From Lactifluus volemus (taxonomy: Eukaryota; Basidiomycota; Agaricomycetes; Russulales; Russulaceae): a stretch of DNA of 64,000 bases. Under the pieces are notes generated by a model. The model was given only the letters and a program-made list of their open reading frames with translations, searched no databases and was not told the origin of the DNA. The position numbers and the translations under genes were made by a program. The first letter of the stretch is position 1. The number at the start of each line of letters is the position of its first letter. Positions 46,063 through 58,414 of this stretch are shown here, in pieces. The stretch spans positions 434,001 through 498,000 of the forward strand of contig WTXI01000008.1 of the NCBI GenBank assembly GCA_022376515.1. Direction: 5' to 3'.

Positions 46063-48791
46063 ATGTCTCGTCTGCCCTTGCTCTTCCAATGGCCTCTCAT
46101 AGCCAAGAGGTCCTTCCAACAGGCAGCTTTAATCTACCCTGATTCACCCGTCGTCCCCTCGTCGCCGTCTACCCCTCGTACAAGTTTCTCCAATGGTGTT
46201 CGGCGAAGGCGGCCTGTTTCGACCTCATTAAATTTCCCTCTCCAGAAACATGTCTTACCAGTGAACTATCCCGCCGCGTGGAAGCACTGGCAGTCCCTTC
46301 TGAGAATGAGGTGCGAAAATGTGAACCCGTGGACTGTTCTTTGGGCTGATACCTTCTCCAGGAAAAAAATGCATCCGACGTCACTTATAGCGAGGAAGAG
46401 CTAGTGGCCCTCTACGAAGACCTTCTTGCCTTGCCTAACGACGAAGCTGAGATCAACACTAGCTCGTCAGAACAGTCGTCCGTAGACGAGCAAGATAAAC
46501 TGTCGTCGAGGCAATCATATCTCGCCTCTCGCCTTCACCCTCGCTTCCCATCCGTCAGAGACCTTTCTGCATTGTTGCTACAGCAAACCAAAGTCGCTCC
46601 CGGTCAAACGCAGCAACAAGTTCATGAGACTCATCACTCCCGCATCACCTCGCGTTGAGGTTGTTGGCACCAATTGTCCAGGAATTGATTAGCACCCGAA
46701 ACGTACCTTCATCTGCCTCTGGGCAAGATTCACCACCGATACCACTATCACTACTCTCGATCCAGGAATGGAGATCTCTGACACGGCTTTGTGTGCGTAC
46801 TGCCTCGCGCTATACCCCAAAGCCACTATAACAATGTAACACTAGCTTTCGCATGACGACCCACACTCGGCCAAAACTGCTCTCGAATTCATGATGGTTG
46901 GTCATAACGGGCATGCTGCAAGGATCACTTACTCACATGTCAAAAGGCATCAGGAATGGTAGTAGTGGAAGATCTTGCGAATGATGTCATGGCCTGGTTT
47001 GCTAGGAGAGGAGATATATTAGGTCTGGAGGAGTTTATGCGAACGTTCGTTAAAGGTGCGGTCTCACGCATCAACATTTCTTGTTCTCAACCCTTGTCCT
47101 AGGCACACTCACTGATCGCCAGCGCCATTTACACATTAAGACCCACGAAAAGAGCGTCACTCTTGGGACGATTCCTGAGAGTGCCATTTCGCTTCTCCAC
47201 GCTTACGAAAATGCTGGCCACCCGGCACCCATGACGGCCTATTCACGAATCATCGCTGCCCTTTTTCGCGCCTCTTCCTCGCTTGCGCACGCCCGAGCTT
47301 GGGATCTCTTCTCCCACATGCGATACGTCGCCTACCCAGAGGCCGACGCCCACCTTTTCTCCCAGATGATCCGTGCTTGCGCATTCACTACCCCAGCCGA
47401 GCCCGAGCGCGCACTGGACCTTTTCACCGAAATGACTATTGATCGCGGAATCTCACCCACTCCTAGCGCTTACAATGCCGCGATTCTCGCATGCGCCCGC
47501 TCAGGCTCAAAGACATATGTGAATGAGGCATTCCGTCTAGCGAAGGAAATGCTTGACTCACATCGTGACGCACTAGGACGAGGTGCATTCCACCCCGATT
47601 CACGAACATACATCGCCTTGCTTGAAGGTGCAAAGCGCATTGGCGACCTGGGCCGCGTTCGTTGGATACTTGCCGGGATGGTCGAGGCATCACGAAAAGA
47701 CCCCGAGATCGTCGTCGACCAACGCATTATGACGCACGTCTTTCATTCATACGCCGCATATAAGCCTCCATTCAAGCGTTCTATGGCCCCTCTGGCGGAC
47801 CAAGAAAAGGTCGACAGAGATATATCGGGCGCATCACCGACGGAACTTGTCGAGTCATCTGCCGTTGACCAAGAACCGTTGGCACCTAGCTTTGCCCATC
47901 TACCGCCCCAGAGCTGTTCTGATGTGATCAGGGAAGCTATGGCACTCTTCTCTCGTATTTCTGGCATATCACCACCGACTTCCGTTGCAAGTCCCTGCCA
48001 ACTCTCCCATACGTCCACGTCACCTCGCGTCTCCTCAACGCATACCTCTCAATCTTTTATGCGCACGCATCACTCGAAAGGGCACACGAGTTGTTCCGCA
48101 CGGCGTTTGCGGAGTACGACCTAAAGAAGGACGCGTTTACGGTCATCGAAGCGCTCGAACGCTGCGCACACGCGCGTCGCGGCCCTGAGCGCCTCATCGC
48201 CTCGCGATTCGCCGAAGAAGCGTGGGGTGAGTGGACCGATCTTGAGAATGATTCGACAAGACACGTCTCCGCACGGCACGTTCAGCGCGCATTCTCGGCC
48301 CGGATCCGATTCCTTTCTCTGTAAGTGATAAAATAAAATATATATTCCCCCTTTTAATCAAATTTCCTTATCTCCCCCGAATTACCCGATTCGTTTTCGC
48401 TTCTTCTTCTCCCCTTCGGTCCTTCTGATATATACGTTTTGTGCGTGACAGGACTGGCCGTATAGACGAGGCACTCACATGCCTACGTGATTTTGTCGCA
48501 CGCTATCCACCATCCATCATACGTGAACCGCCTTTGGTTACCCAACGACCGGACACAGTACTCAAGATGCGCGTAACACTCGAGGGTGCCCGCCCACTCG
48601 TGCGGCTTACCACTCCCCTAGACGTGCAAGACGACCATGTGCCACCCCTCGTGACGTTTGATGATCTCGAGGTACTGCATCACCGTCTAATAGCGGCAGG
48701 CGATCTTCGTGGCATCGCATACGTCAAGTGGGTGTGCAAGGCATACGAGGGTGCATTGCGCAGGAGGAGAGAGGCGACACTCAAAGTATAA
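46063..48791 (+). CDS. Pentatricopeptide repeat (PPR) protein, probably mitochondrial
   Basis: Exons: 46063-46195, 46246-46310, 46362-46619, 46682-46792, 46846-46896, 46947-47055, 47103-47923, 47992-48320, 48452-48791; 738 aa. N-terminus MSRLPLLFQWPLIAKRSF is basic and hydrophobic, without early acidic residues, as in a mitochondrial presequence. PPR-type helical pairs lie between about residues 260 and 430: MTAYSRIIAALFRASS, ARAWDLFSHMRY, HLFSQMIRACAF, YNAAILACARSG and YIALLEGAKRIGDLGRVRWI. Related fungal proteins act in maturation or translation of mitochondrial transcripts or in mitoribosome assembly; which one cannot be decided. The eighth junction (47924-47991) was placed to restore frame into YVHVTSRLLNAYLSIFYAHA and is less certain than the rest. 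Confidence 0.85.
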
Positions 48792-49355
48792 TTTAGACCA
48801 CACTCTCCCTCTCTTCCTGGGATTGGCATAATTTTTTTTTGTTTGGCACATGCTCATGTTATGCTGCGTATACACGTATCGAGGCGCTTAAAACTATACA
48901 TCCAATAGTACTACTACCACCCCTGCTTGCACATGTCATGCTCTCTTAATATATAGTCACCGCGGAACAAGGGTACCGTGTAGCACGCCGTGCGTGCGTG
49001 CGTGCCTCTCTCTCCTCCATAGGTGCGTCCGGGATTATTGCAGTTGCGGAGGTGTCACGGGATTGATGCCGGTATGGGGAGCGCGCAACGTGTAAGATCG
49101 TGCCGATTAGCATTATTTAGAAACGAGTATTGAAAAGAAATGAGGTATATCGAGCAAAAACCACGGGTCAAAAAGAAAAAGAAAGGTGGGGGAGGGGGGC
49201 CACAAACACGGGAGAATAGATGGTGAGGTCTTGCGAACCGCGTCGTCGTGAAGGAGGTGGAGGGGGGGTGGAGGGCGTAAGTCATGAAGGGAGGGTAAAC
49301 GGCAGCATTTCTCGGGATTAAAAGGGAGAGGAGAGAGGAAGGACGAGGGGGGTGT
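48792..49355. other. Convergent intergenic region
   Basis: 3' flanks of the PPR gene and of the PPTase-like gene. Pyrimidine/purine-rich tracts; no gene recognised. Confidence 0.55.
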
Positions 49356-50609
49356 TTAGTCGGTGAGTTTGGGGATGACGTTTGTCATTTGGTCAATGTT
49401 GATAAACTGAACCCAAGATTCGAGGTCCTTATTGTTGTCTTGCCAGACAAACTTGGAGTCGGGCGTACCGCGGAAGTGGGCGGTGACACACTGGTAGCTC
49501 TCCTCGACGAGGATGCCGCGACGTTGGACGCCGAGGTGCGCCTTGTAGAGTCTAAACTCCCAGCCGGTGAGCGGCTGACCGTCTCCGCTGCACGTCTCCT
49601 CGGAAATGTTGAACTCGAGACGGGACCAGTCGAACCCGATCGGTTGTCCAATCGCCTTGATGTAGGCCGATTTGAGCGCTAGAAGGATGCATAGCCGGCG
49701 TAGGACGACTTCGTCACCCAGATTGGGAACGAGGAAGGATAATTCGAGTTCCGTGAGCTGTGTGGAGTAACCCCACAAGGATGAGTCAACTTCAAAAGTT
49801 TGGCCATGGGTGGAAGTGGGAGAGGGGAGGAGAGGGGGGGGGGTTTAGGAAGGAATGAGGGGTGTTATTCCCCTTAATAATCCGGCACCTCCCCCCAAGG
49901 TGGCCTCGTGGTGAAGAAAAAACGTGTGCCACATACCTTGTGGGATAGGGATTCAACGTAGGTAGAGACAGTGGCATCGCGAGGTTCGACGGCGACCTGC
50001 TTGACACCTAGGCCGATGTTGACCACCTCGCGCTGCTTGCCCTGCACCATGACCATCCCAATAAGCGAGTTCTCCCATGCGAGATGATATCCAATCATTG
50101 ACCGGAGGTGGTGTTCGGGATTGACGTGATCCAGCATCTTAACAGAGAGAGGGAAACGTTAGAAAGTCGAAGATGAATAGAAAAAAATGGCCCAGACCGA
50201 CCTGCTCTATCCAGTGTTTTCCATTGTGCGTGCTGTGATCCCGCCACCTGGCACGAGGTATTCGACGGTGCCTCATCATGAGGAGTGGCATCATCTGGGC
50301 GATGATTTGGCCTGGAAAATTGAGAGACGTCAAAATTCTCCACGGAGGTCCAAGACAGGGGGTATAGCGAACGCAATGATTCGCCAGAGGAAGGGTTGGA
50401 GGGAATGTTTTTCGCATGGGGGACTGTGTTGTGAATGAGCTCGTAACATTTTTCGTATTCCTAGAACAACGGTCCGGTGAGTTTTTTACTCGTTTTAATT
50501 TTAATTTTTTTTATAGAAAAAAAAAAAAAGGTGGTGGGGGAGAATGACTGACCTCTGATGTGACCTCACGGTTCAGGTATAGCATCCAAACGAGAATGGG
50601 AGAATTCAT
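49356..50609 (-). CDS. 4'-phosphopantetheinyl transferase-like protein, probably catalytically dead
   Basis: Exons on the minus strand: 50609-50553, 50460-50373, 50311-50202, 50137-49937, 49757-49356; 285 aa. It follows the Sfp/AASDHPPT fold order: MNSPILVWMLYLNRE, RHRRIPRARWRDH with GKHWIEQ, then the segment that should carry GID, then YVESLSHKLTELELSFLVP, LLALKSAYIKAIGQPIGFDW and a C-terminal beta segment. Active PPTases coordinate Mg through the Asp of GID and the Glu of WxxKE(A/S)xxK. Here GID is GLG (Gly129) and KE is KS (Ser182), and the Trp is Leu178. Both metal ligands are therefore missing, while the scaffold and Lys186 remain. The changes occur in clean exons with intact frame. Introns of 61-179 nt; the GTTCGC donor at 50372 is weak but restores frame. 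Confidence 0.85.
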
Positions 50610-50946
50610 CTGGGATTGTAAGACTCCACTGTAACTAGGTGTGAGTGTGAAGCTCGAGGCGGCGTCAAATTCCTAGGACGGTTTGGGCGCAAAAAGGGCG
50701 TCTGGCGGAGGGAAGATTGTTATATATGTGGGATGTTTTGATCCACAAGTAGTAAAAGGGTCAAGTGAAGGACGTGTCCGACTATTGATCCGAAAATGGG
50801 CGCTGTAGCGGTTGTTCGGGTGGGCCGGCAAGTGGGTAGTTGAGAGGGGAACAATGGTGTAACTGGTGGGTCGATGTCAACGAGTTTGTGTCCGCCGCAA
50901 GTCGGGCACGCAATTGTCCGATTTCTTTCTCCCTTTCGCTTTTGAC

Positions 50947-50979
50947 GGCTCTGGCTCTGGCACTGGCTCTGGCTCTGGC
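50947..50979. repeat. (GGCTCT)n hexanucleotide repeat
   Basis: Five to six units with one variant (GGCACT), upstream of the PPTase-like gene. Confidence 0.85.
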
Positions 50980-51931
50980 CCCGTTATCTGATCCCGTCAA
51001 AAGCCTACACCTTCCTCTTTGTCTTTTTATAACTTTGACAACAAACTTCCAGAACATGTAGGATAGGGGCCGTGACCTATCGGTGCCACCTCCGGATTAG
51101 TTGTGTTGGGTCAACATACCGATGGTGGCTCTGATGGTAGAAGGGCCTAGATGGTGCAACAAACCTGATGCCGCAAACATGCGTAGCTCAGGTACCCAGA
51201 CGTCACCTTGAATGGCAGTCAAAGCGCAGAAATGGCGCGAGGGCCAGCTTGTTCACACTGTTGTCAGGACACAAACATAGATTGGCATTGTTAGACGAAT
51301 CTGCACAATCTTCGCATGCCCTCCCAACAATGTATACAAGTGGAAAATGACGTAGACGAGAAGAAAAAAAAAGAGAAGAAGAATGAGTACTTTCCTTTGG
51401 TGTATCTAGGACTACAATTAGAGTGAATTGTCATGTAGTAGTAGTTGCAGAGGAGAGGAGAGTCGCACCTTGCAAGGTTACTTAAGTAGTCGGCTGTGCC
51501 AATTGATGGCAAACAAAGCGCTCAATGAGGCATCGTCCCCCTTCAGCGGTCACGCTCTTAATCCGAGTTGGCGGTCATATATTTCCAACTCAAGTGAAAT
51601 TGGCACTTTTTCACCCCTTTCACCTTCACGTACAAATTCACTACCCGCGTTCAAACACGTGCTGAGAAAAACTAATCTACACGTGACATGGTGAATTCTT
51701 CCCGATCTTTCCCCTAAAATCCTCTTCCCAGGACTTTGGCAACCCCCGATTGGCAGCCTCCCCCTCCGTCTTGACTCAGCTCGGCACTCCAGTCGGCTTC
51801 TCTATTGGTATTCCTCAACATTTGGATTCCAGGCACAACTCCGAGCCCGAAAGAGCTTCTGATGTCCCAATATACTTGCCGGCTCTGACATCAATCTGAG
51901 AGATCCATGGTAGTACGGTAATGAGCTGCCC

Positions 51932-51952
51932 GGTCATTTGTTATAAATGACC
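51932..51952. promoter_or_regulatory. Perfect palindrome around a TATA-like core before the P450 gene
   Basis: GGTCATTT and AAATGACC are exact reverse complements, separated by GTTAT, 45 bp before the start codon. The loop and right arm contain TTATAAAT, a likely TATA box. A dimeric regulator could bind the arms; that is inference. Confidence 0.5.
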
Positions 51953-51996
51953 CTCAATCTCGAGTCGACTTGTAACCCACTTTCTCCGCGGAAAGT

Positions 51997-54107
51997 ATGT
52001 CAACCTTTGAATCTCTCTGGGATGTCTCTCTCAGCTCTTGCCTTGTCATCCTGATTTGCATCTTGCTACTTTCGAGGTTGATTTCCACTAATCGGCGCTT
52101 AAAGCTACCCCCTGGCCCCAGGCCAGATCCATTCATAGGAAATATTCGTCAGATGTCGTTGAGTAAGCAGGAACTTTGCTTCACAGAGTGGGGAAAGATA
52201 TTCGGTACGATCGGTCCTCTTCACGCGCAACTTCTTGGTTCTGAAAAACAGTCAATCAGGCGACGTTGTCTATTTCAAAGTCTTTCGACGCCCCATGATC
52301 ATATTGAACACTTTGAACGCCGCTCGGGATCTTATGGAAAAGCGCAGCGTCAACTATTCTTGTCGTCCCCGTTTTGTCCTTCTGACCGAAATGTGATCCG
52401 ATTACTCAAACTCATCCCTGTTTCAAGCCATCATTGATATCATTTTAGGATGGGTTGGGACTCATCCCTTCCCCAACTACCCTATGGTCCTCGATTCCGA
52501 AAACATCGTCGTCTGATCTTGGACCATTTCACCAAGGATCTACCCTCTTTCCGCCAAATTCAACACAGCGAGACTTATACCCTTTTGCATGGTCTCCTGG
52601 AAACCCCGGATGCCTTTCTCCAACACATTCGCAGGTAAGGTACCTCCCACTTCGTACATGTACTTTTGCGAATACCCAAAATCAGGTTTGCTGCTGGGAC
52701 GATCATGAAGATCGCATACGGACACACGGTCCGTTCGACTGACGAGTTGTACGTACGCTTGGCCGAAGAGGCAGGGACGGATACCGTCACGAGTGGTAGT
52801 CCAGGCTCGATGCTCGTTGACTTCTTTCCCATTCGTATGTCGGACTTGCGACCCCATCGTGAGAAGGTTCGCTGATTACACCCCCTCCATCTAGTTAAAC
52901 ACATACCCACTTGGATGCCAGGAGCAGGCTTCAAGCGACACGCTCTCCGGACTAGAATCAAAGTTCGTAATATGCACGATGCGCCATACGAGATGGTACA
53001 GCAAACAATGGTGAGATATGATTCCCCCATGGTCACTTGTTCCTACATTTCTTGTCAAGGCGGCAGGTACAGCCGTACCTTCCTTCACATCGACACTCAT
53101 CACAGAAAATCTCTCCGCCGGACAGTCCCCTGTTCACGACGAAAAGGATATCAAGGGTCTCGCAGGAACCCTGTATGGAGGTGATTTGTTTCCAACATAG
53201 GCTCTTTAGACGCTCATTCCTCCCACGTTGAATCAGCTGCGGCAGATACGGTGGGTGCTGTTTCTTACTACGTGAGATTGCCCTTGCTGATTCCTCATGT
53301 CTTTTAAGACTTCCGCAACGCTTTCTGCATTCTTTTTGGCCATGACATTACACCCTGAGGTATTCGCGAGGGCACAAGCGGAGATTGATCGCGTGGTAGG
53401 GTCCGACCGACTTCCAGACTTCCAAGATAGAAGCTCGCTTCCTTATGTCGAAAGTGTAGTAAAGGAAGTCTATCGGTAAGGCTCTTACCCACGCTGCATA
53501 CCGTCCTTATGCTTATCACTTGTCAAGTTGGCACTGCCCCGTTCCACTCGGTCCGTCATACATGTCAGCGGCCCGAGTTTGAGATGGCTTATTGAATGTT
53601 ACGCAGCTATACCTCATCGATCGATGAACGATGACCAGTACAGGGGTTATGATATTCCTGCCGATACCGTGATCATTCCGAACGTCTGGTCAGTGTATAT
53701 TTAACAATCATGATTCTTACATCACGTTTGGTCATAGGGCGATGAGCCGAGACGAACAATTGTACCCGGAAGCCGACTCGTTTAATCCGGAACGGTTCGT
53801 GAACGAGAACGGATCAGAAATCGAGCAGACGGATCCGAAGGACTTTGTTTTCGGCTTTGGGCGGAGGTGAGTTGTCGTATCGTTGTGCTCTCCCCACACG
53901 TTGTTGGTTCATTCACAAATCTACAGGGAATGCCCAGGAAAGGTCTTTGCGGATGACAACGTGTGGTTGGTTTCTGCGTGCATCATTGCTGCGTTCCAAG
54001 CACCTGTTTCGCGTAACGAATTCGGAGAGAAGATGGTGCCCCCTGCCGAGTTTACATCGGGGTTTGTGCGGTGCGTGCACGCGTTATCTTTTCATCCATC
54101 CATGTAA
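51997..54107 (+). CDS. Cytochrome P450 monooxygenase
   Basis: Twelve exons: 51997-52204, 52260-52392, 52449-52634, 52686-52834, 52895-53010, 53060-53180, 53237-53250, 53309-53475, 53528-53550, 53607-53688, 53738-53866, 53927-54107; 502 aa. N-terminal membrane anchor ([15 protein letters not shown]) followed by the proline hinge [10 protein letters not shown]-helix AAADTT, ExxR as EVYR, PERF as NPERF, heme-binding FGFGRRECPGK with Cys445. Layout as in basidiomycete CYP families that oxidise secondary metabolites or xenobiotics; the substrate cannot be predicted. The exon coding AAADTT is only 14 nt, and another is 23 nt. No biosynthetic partner gene is adjacent. Confidence 0.95.
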
Positions 54108-55943
54108 GTGAATGCTCATGACGAGTTTACAGTCATCCAATACCCTTCTCGTGTAATATCATGCCCAGATCCTCGTCGTACTCCGGGCTTATCCATCAAG
54201 CGGTGAATTCGACGCTTCACTGACTACCCTTATCAGCCGAAAGTTGATGAGATGTCCGGCCATAATCATCACGAGTGTATTGTTTATGACATGGAGATTT
54301 CCCTATGTGCACTTGCGACGATGTGAGCGTGTGTGACTCGGAAAAGCCGGGGGCAGGCTTGTAGTGTCGTGTTAGCTACTTCATTTGGTATCTCATCTAC
54401 CCCAGCCTGCTTTTTTCTCCCTCATCAAACAAAAAAAATGACTTTGAAAGAAAAGTCGAGTCACCCACCAGTAGCAGATGACCATCTACTTCCTGAGTCT
54501 CCAGCTCGTAGAACTTGATGTGGGCCTATGAAGTACGATCCATTGAGTCCGTGTCCCACAACCCTCCCGATCCACGTCTAATTGATGGGGTTCAGACGCT
54601 CCTCTCGAACCGTCAATTTGGCCAAAACATGTCATCTTTAGCCGAGCGGGAACGAACCTTCCCAAGTGAGTTGACAAACTCAACTCCCAAGTTTTTTTTT
54701 AAATTTTGATTTTGATTGGCCTGTTTTTTTTTTTACCTCCTTTGGATCAGATTTCAGGAACCGACATCTACGTCAGTGACAACCAAGCCAGACAGCCGCA
54801 GAAACCGCAGCACCAGTGCCCGCGGGACGTCTATTACTTTGGCGTCCCCAAGACCGTTCTGACAAACTCCATGCGTTTGTACGTATGTCGAGACAAGTCC
54901 TCCCCCCCCCCAAAAAAAATATGAAATATGTGTGCTCCAACTCCACGCCGCGTGCCAAGCCGTCCGTCTGTCCGTCGGTTTTATCTTTGTTGTATCATCC
55001 GGATTCTTGGCTTGTGAATAAGCCTCGCCCTACCTCATCGAGAAGTTCTCCCGACTTTTGTCTCTGGAGGACTTCATCTATCAAATACTCCCAAGTTTTC
55101 TTTTTTTGCCGCACAGGGGAAATTGGTAACCGCAGGGCCCGACGTTCGGGTTACTGAATGCGCAGTCCTTTCAGTTATCACACACACACACACCCCAACT
55201 TGGCCGCTTTTGGAGATCGACTTTTTTTTTTCTTTTTTTCTTTTCACCGTCCCGCCGGATTGGGACTGCCCATCGATCTCTCTTTCACACACATCACACA
55301 AACAAAGCAAACAGAAAAGCGCCGGATAGCAAACGGCTTTTTGACTTTTGCCGACCGACGCGGCGGGTTGGGTGGGGTGGTTGGTCGTGCGAAACCGCAT
55401 GTTAATGACCTCATGATGATTTTGCTCTACAGTTGGCATATACTTTTCATGAATGAATGAACAGTCCCCGATCGGATCGCACATTACATTCTGCTTTTAT
55501 CGTCGTCGGAACGGCATCTTTCCACTCCATTTTTGACGTTCTCTCCAAGATCAGCGGGACAATTAAGCGTTTGCGGCAGGCGCTTCATCGTACTTTTTTT
55601 CAAAATGTTGGCTTTATCTTTAGGGCGTACTTGGCGAACAGAAATGTAACTTTTTAAAAGCCAAGGGGTCTCCGCATTCCTACATTAAAAGTAGCGATTA
55701 AAAAAAAAAAACGTAGAACTAACTACTGTACTACCCATTTAAGCTCCGCAGTTGAAAATAAATAAAGCTTCCTCCCTGGTGCACCCAGACGCGGCGAGGG
55801 TGGTCCAGAACTTCGCAGCTGTTGCATAGTCGATCCAGGCCGACACAGCGTAGCGCTGGCCACATACGCAACCCGCACAAAAAAAAAAGTGAAACGAGCG
55901 GCAAACGCAAACACCCCTCAATCATCGAACGCTACGCACGGGC
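54108..55943. other. Intergenic region with low-complexity tracts
   Basis: About 1.8 kb. Poly-T tracts, a CA repeat near 55176-55194 and a CCCCCCCCCC/AAAAAAAA junction near 54905. No frame with family likeness. Confidence 0.55.
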
Positions 55944-57226
55944 TCAAGTGGTTGCCTGAGCACCAACGGGTTGAGCTTCCGTCGACGACGTCTTGGAATC
56001 ATGAGCGGCCTTGAGCCAACTACCGACGCCGACGGCAATCGCGCCGGCCGCTTGTACGGCGTGCGAGGCGAGGACGGTACCGCCGGCAGCGGCCGAGACG
56101 CCCGGTAAGGCCGGGATGCTACCCACGGTGAGGAGTACGGCCGCGAGGGTGGACATCACCTTTGGGTGCTCGGTGTGCAGGAAATCGAGGGCGTTGCAGG
56201 CGTTTAGAAGCCATAATGGCGCTTGTGCTACCGTTGTGGTGACTAGATTAACGTGTGTGTGTGTGTGTGTGTGTGGTGTGAAATGAAATGGGATGGGGGG
56301 AAGATGGGGAAGTGGGGAGGGTGTTGATCGTGACCATGGTGAAGATGGATGATAATGTTAAAAACGTACCTTCACCGGAGGAAGTTGTGGGTATGGATAC
56401 GACGGATGAAGGAGGCGTGTTGGCCATGACGGTCGTGGCTGCGGATGTGCTTGTAGAAGATGATGAAGAAGGGAGATGCAGCTTCCAAAAGCTTGACGAG
56501 GAGCTCGTCGATTCGGCCTTGACGACCTCTTTTCCGCTGTCCAAGGCAGCCGTCGATGACAAGGAAGCATTTGAAGATGAACGAGCGAGCCAGGTGGCGG
56601 CCCTTCGTTTCGGCGCTGGTCTTTCGCCGCCGCCCTCGGCCTTCTCACCCTGATTCTTGTCGGTCGGAGGAATAGAGCCGTCGCTGACCGTCGCCCTACG
56701 CGTGGTCGTGGGCCTCTTCTTATCGCTCGGCATCAATTCTGCCGGTTCCTCCGAAACAACCTCATGTTTGTCTCGTCCGATTATCCACCACGAACCGGAG
56801 GACTTGACGTCGACGGATTCCGTCTTCTTGTCATCAAGGTCCCCTATCAAAGGAGAGGAAAAGCTCGATCAAAACAAAGACGGAGAAGGGCAGGGGGCGG
56901 AAAGAGAGGAATAACGTACAACCCATGTTTCTCATCGCGATCTTGAACCTCTTCCAGTCCCACTTGTAGTTTCCACCGTGGAGGTTGCGTAGGACATCCT
57001 GGAGCTCATCGAGGCGTTTGCGTGCCTTGTCTCCAAGAAAGCGCTGGCCGACTTTGTGCCAGTAATCCTTCGGAATCTTGCGTTCGAGGCAGCCCTCTTT
57101 CACCTGGCCGAGCCATGTGTCAACCGGTGGGTCCTTCTTTGGGTTGCCAAGAAAACGAGGCGGGTTCTTCCAAGAGTCGAAGATGGGCTGGAGGTCAAAT
57201 TCTTTGGATTTGAATGCGTCGAGCAT
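55944..57226 (-). CDS. Conserved hypothetical protein with Ala/Gly-rich hydrophobic C-terminus
   Basis: Exons on the minus strand: 57226-56923, 56843-56370, 56242-55944; 358 aa. The N-terminal 100 residues form a compact conserved block: FDLQPIFDSWKNPPRFL, CLERKIPKDYWHKVGQRFLG, LRNLHGGNYKWDWKRFKIAM. I recall this block from other Agaricomycetes but no function. The middle is Ser/Thr/Lys-rich and disordered. The C-terminal part is small-residue-rich and hydrophobic (LAAVLLTVGSIPALPGVSA, VQAAGAIAVGVGSWL), possibly membrane-associated. The second intron (56243-56369, 127 nt) holds a GT/CA microsatellite at its acceptor side; the first intron has a weak GTTGTA donor. Confidence 0.8.
56252..56275. 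repeat. (GT)n microsatellite in an intron
   Basis: Lies 10 bp from the splice acceptor of the preceding gene on the minus strand, so on the transcript it is a CA run. Length changes could affect splicing. Confidence 0.85.
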
Positions 57227-57788
57227 GGGTAAGTAGGTAAGGGGGACCGGGTGTGGACAGGCGTCAAAAATTGTTGTGTGGGATAATTGTCAGTTTCCAC
57301 CCCTCATCCAGCGCAAGCCTTATGTACAACTGGGGAATGCCTCACGGCAAAAGTGTGGAACAACAGCACATTGTTGGGCAGGATCAAAGTTTGACACTTC
57401 GAAGGAGAAAAAAAAAACAGGGTTCTGGGCGTGCGTGTGTTTAGGGGGGAAAGAAGGGTTCGTGGTCATGGTCGTGGTCGTGGTCGTGACCACCGTCCAC
57501 ACGTGTCGGCTCGGCTAGATTGACAGATCGCCTCTCCGAGTCGCACTGCCCTTTGACGCAGGATTTCACGTGGAAACCCTGATTCTGGCATGTGGAGACC
57601 CCACGCGTTGGCTGAGCCGCAACCACCGGGAATCAAAAGCATTCATATGCGTGCGGTGAGTGAAGGATCCGGGAGGACAGCCCCAGCAATACCCCACACA
57701 GACATGCAGATGATGGTTGGCGATGAGATTACGCACATACATTCACAATCGATTCTTCATTCACGTTAGCGTGTACTGTTTTGGTTAT
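57227..57788. other. Intergenic region
   Basis: Between the start of the hypothetical gene and the stop of ARPC5, both on the minus strand. Contains GGTCGT repeats near 57463-57488. No gene recognised. Confidence 0.55.
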
Positions 57789-58414
57789 TCATACCAATCT
57801 GCGGTCCGTCATAGCCCTAACGATGCAACCGGTTCCCGCGACTTCTGTTAACTGAAGTTGGGTTAGGGAAAAGGTGGAATGAATAGATCCGCTATCTGGC
57901 ACACCTTCTCATGCCAGCCCAGCAGGACGCTCCCACTGACGTCGCCCCAACCTGGCAAACCCATGCCCTTGTATAAATACTTCATCAAACTATCCTGTGT
58001 GTCTGGGGGAAGCGATCTGACTACGTTGGGTATATCTGTCGCCTTTGTGCTGTTAAGGACGGTGACGACTGTCTGCAGCGTTAAATTCTAAAAGAAAAAC
58101 ATTCGTCAGAGACTCAGGTTTGTCGATCGATCATTTACCTTTGCTTCTTCGACATTAGGTCCATAAGGAGGGTTGTCAAGAATAGTGACAAGGGCACCCA
58201 CAGTGTCACCTCTAATCCAGAACCGATGAGTGTTGCAGGTCGCGAGGATGATAGTGGCTCACTTGGCGAGAGATGACCTCACTGAGGCAGCCTTTGCTTT
58301 CGTGTCCTCTAAGACTTGTTGGGGACTGCGAGGGTCAGGATCATATAGTTCTGTCTCGAAGAGAACGTCTTCATCATAAACATCCACGTCGATTTTTCTA
58401 AAGTTGATATCCAT
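57789..58414 (-). CDS. ARPC5: Arp2/3 complex subunit 5 (p16-Arc)
   Basis: Small subunit of the Arp2/3 complex, which nucleates branched actin filaments at endocytic sites and hyphal tips. Exons on the minus strand: 58414-58263, 58211-58139, 58087-57905, 57851-57789; 156 aa against about 150 usual. Family signatures: FRKIDVDVYDEDVLFE, ALVTILDNPPYGPNVEEAK, LQTVVTVLNSTKATDI, DTLMKY-type helix (DSLMKYLYKGMG) and the C-terminal KLTEVAGTGCIVRAMTDRR. Start codon chosen because it gives the conserved MD.NFRKID N-terminus. Divergent from the F-box/WD40 gene, 149 bp between start codons. Confidence 0.94.

Larger units (their letters stand above)
50610..51996. other. Divergent intergenic region PPTase-like / P450
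   Basis: About 1.4 kb. Contains the hexanucleotide repeat at 50947-50979 and the palindrome at 51932-51952. No gene recognised. Confidence 0.55.

Noticed and set aside
50139..50417. Continuous frame through the second intron of the PPTase-like gene
   Set aside because: Joining the exons through 50372-50312 with a GTTCGC donor gives the family-like sequence and keeps phase with both neighbours; the unspliced frame does not connect to the first exon.
54515..54709. Short + strand frame downstream of the P450 as a partner gene
   Set aside because: Only 64 codons, no recognisable motif and no splice signals linking it to other frames.
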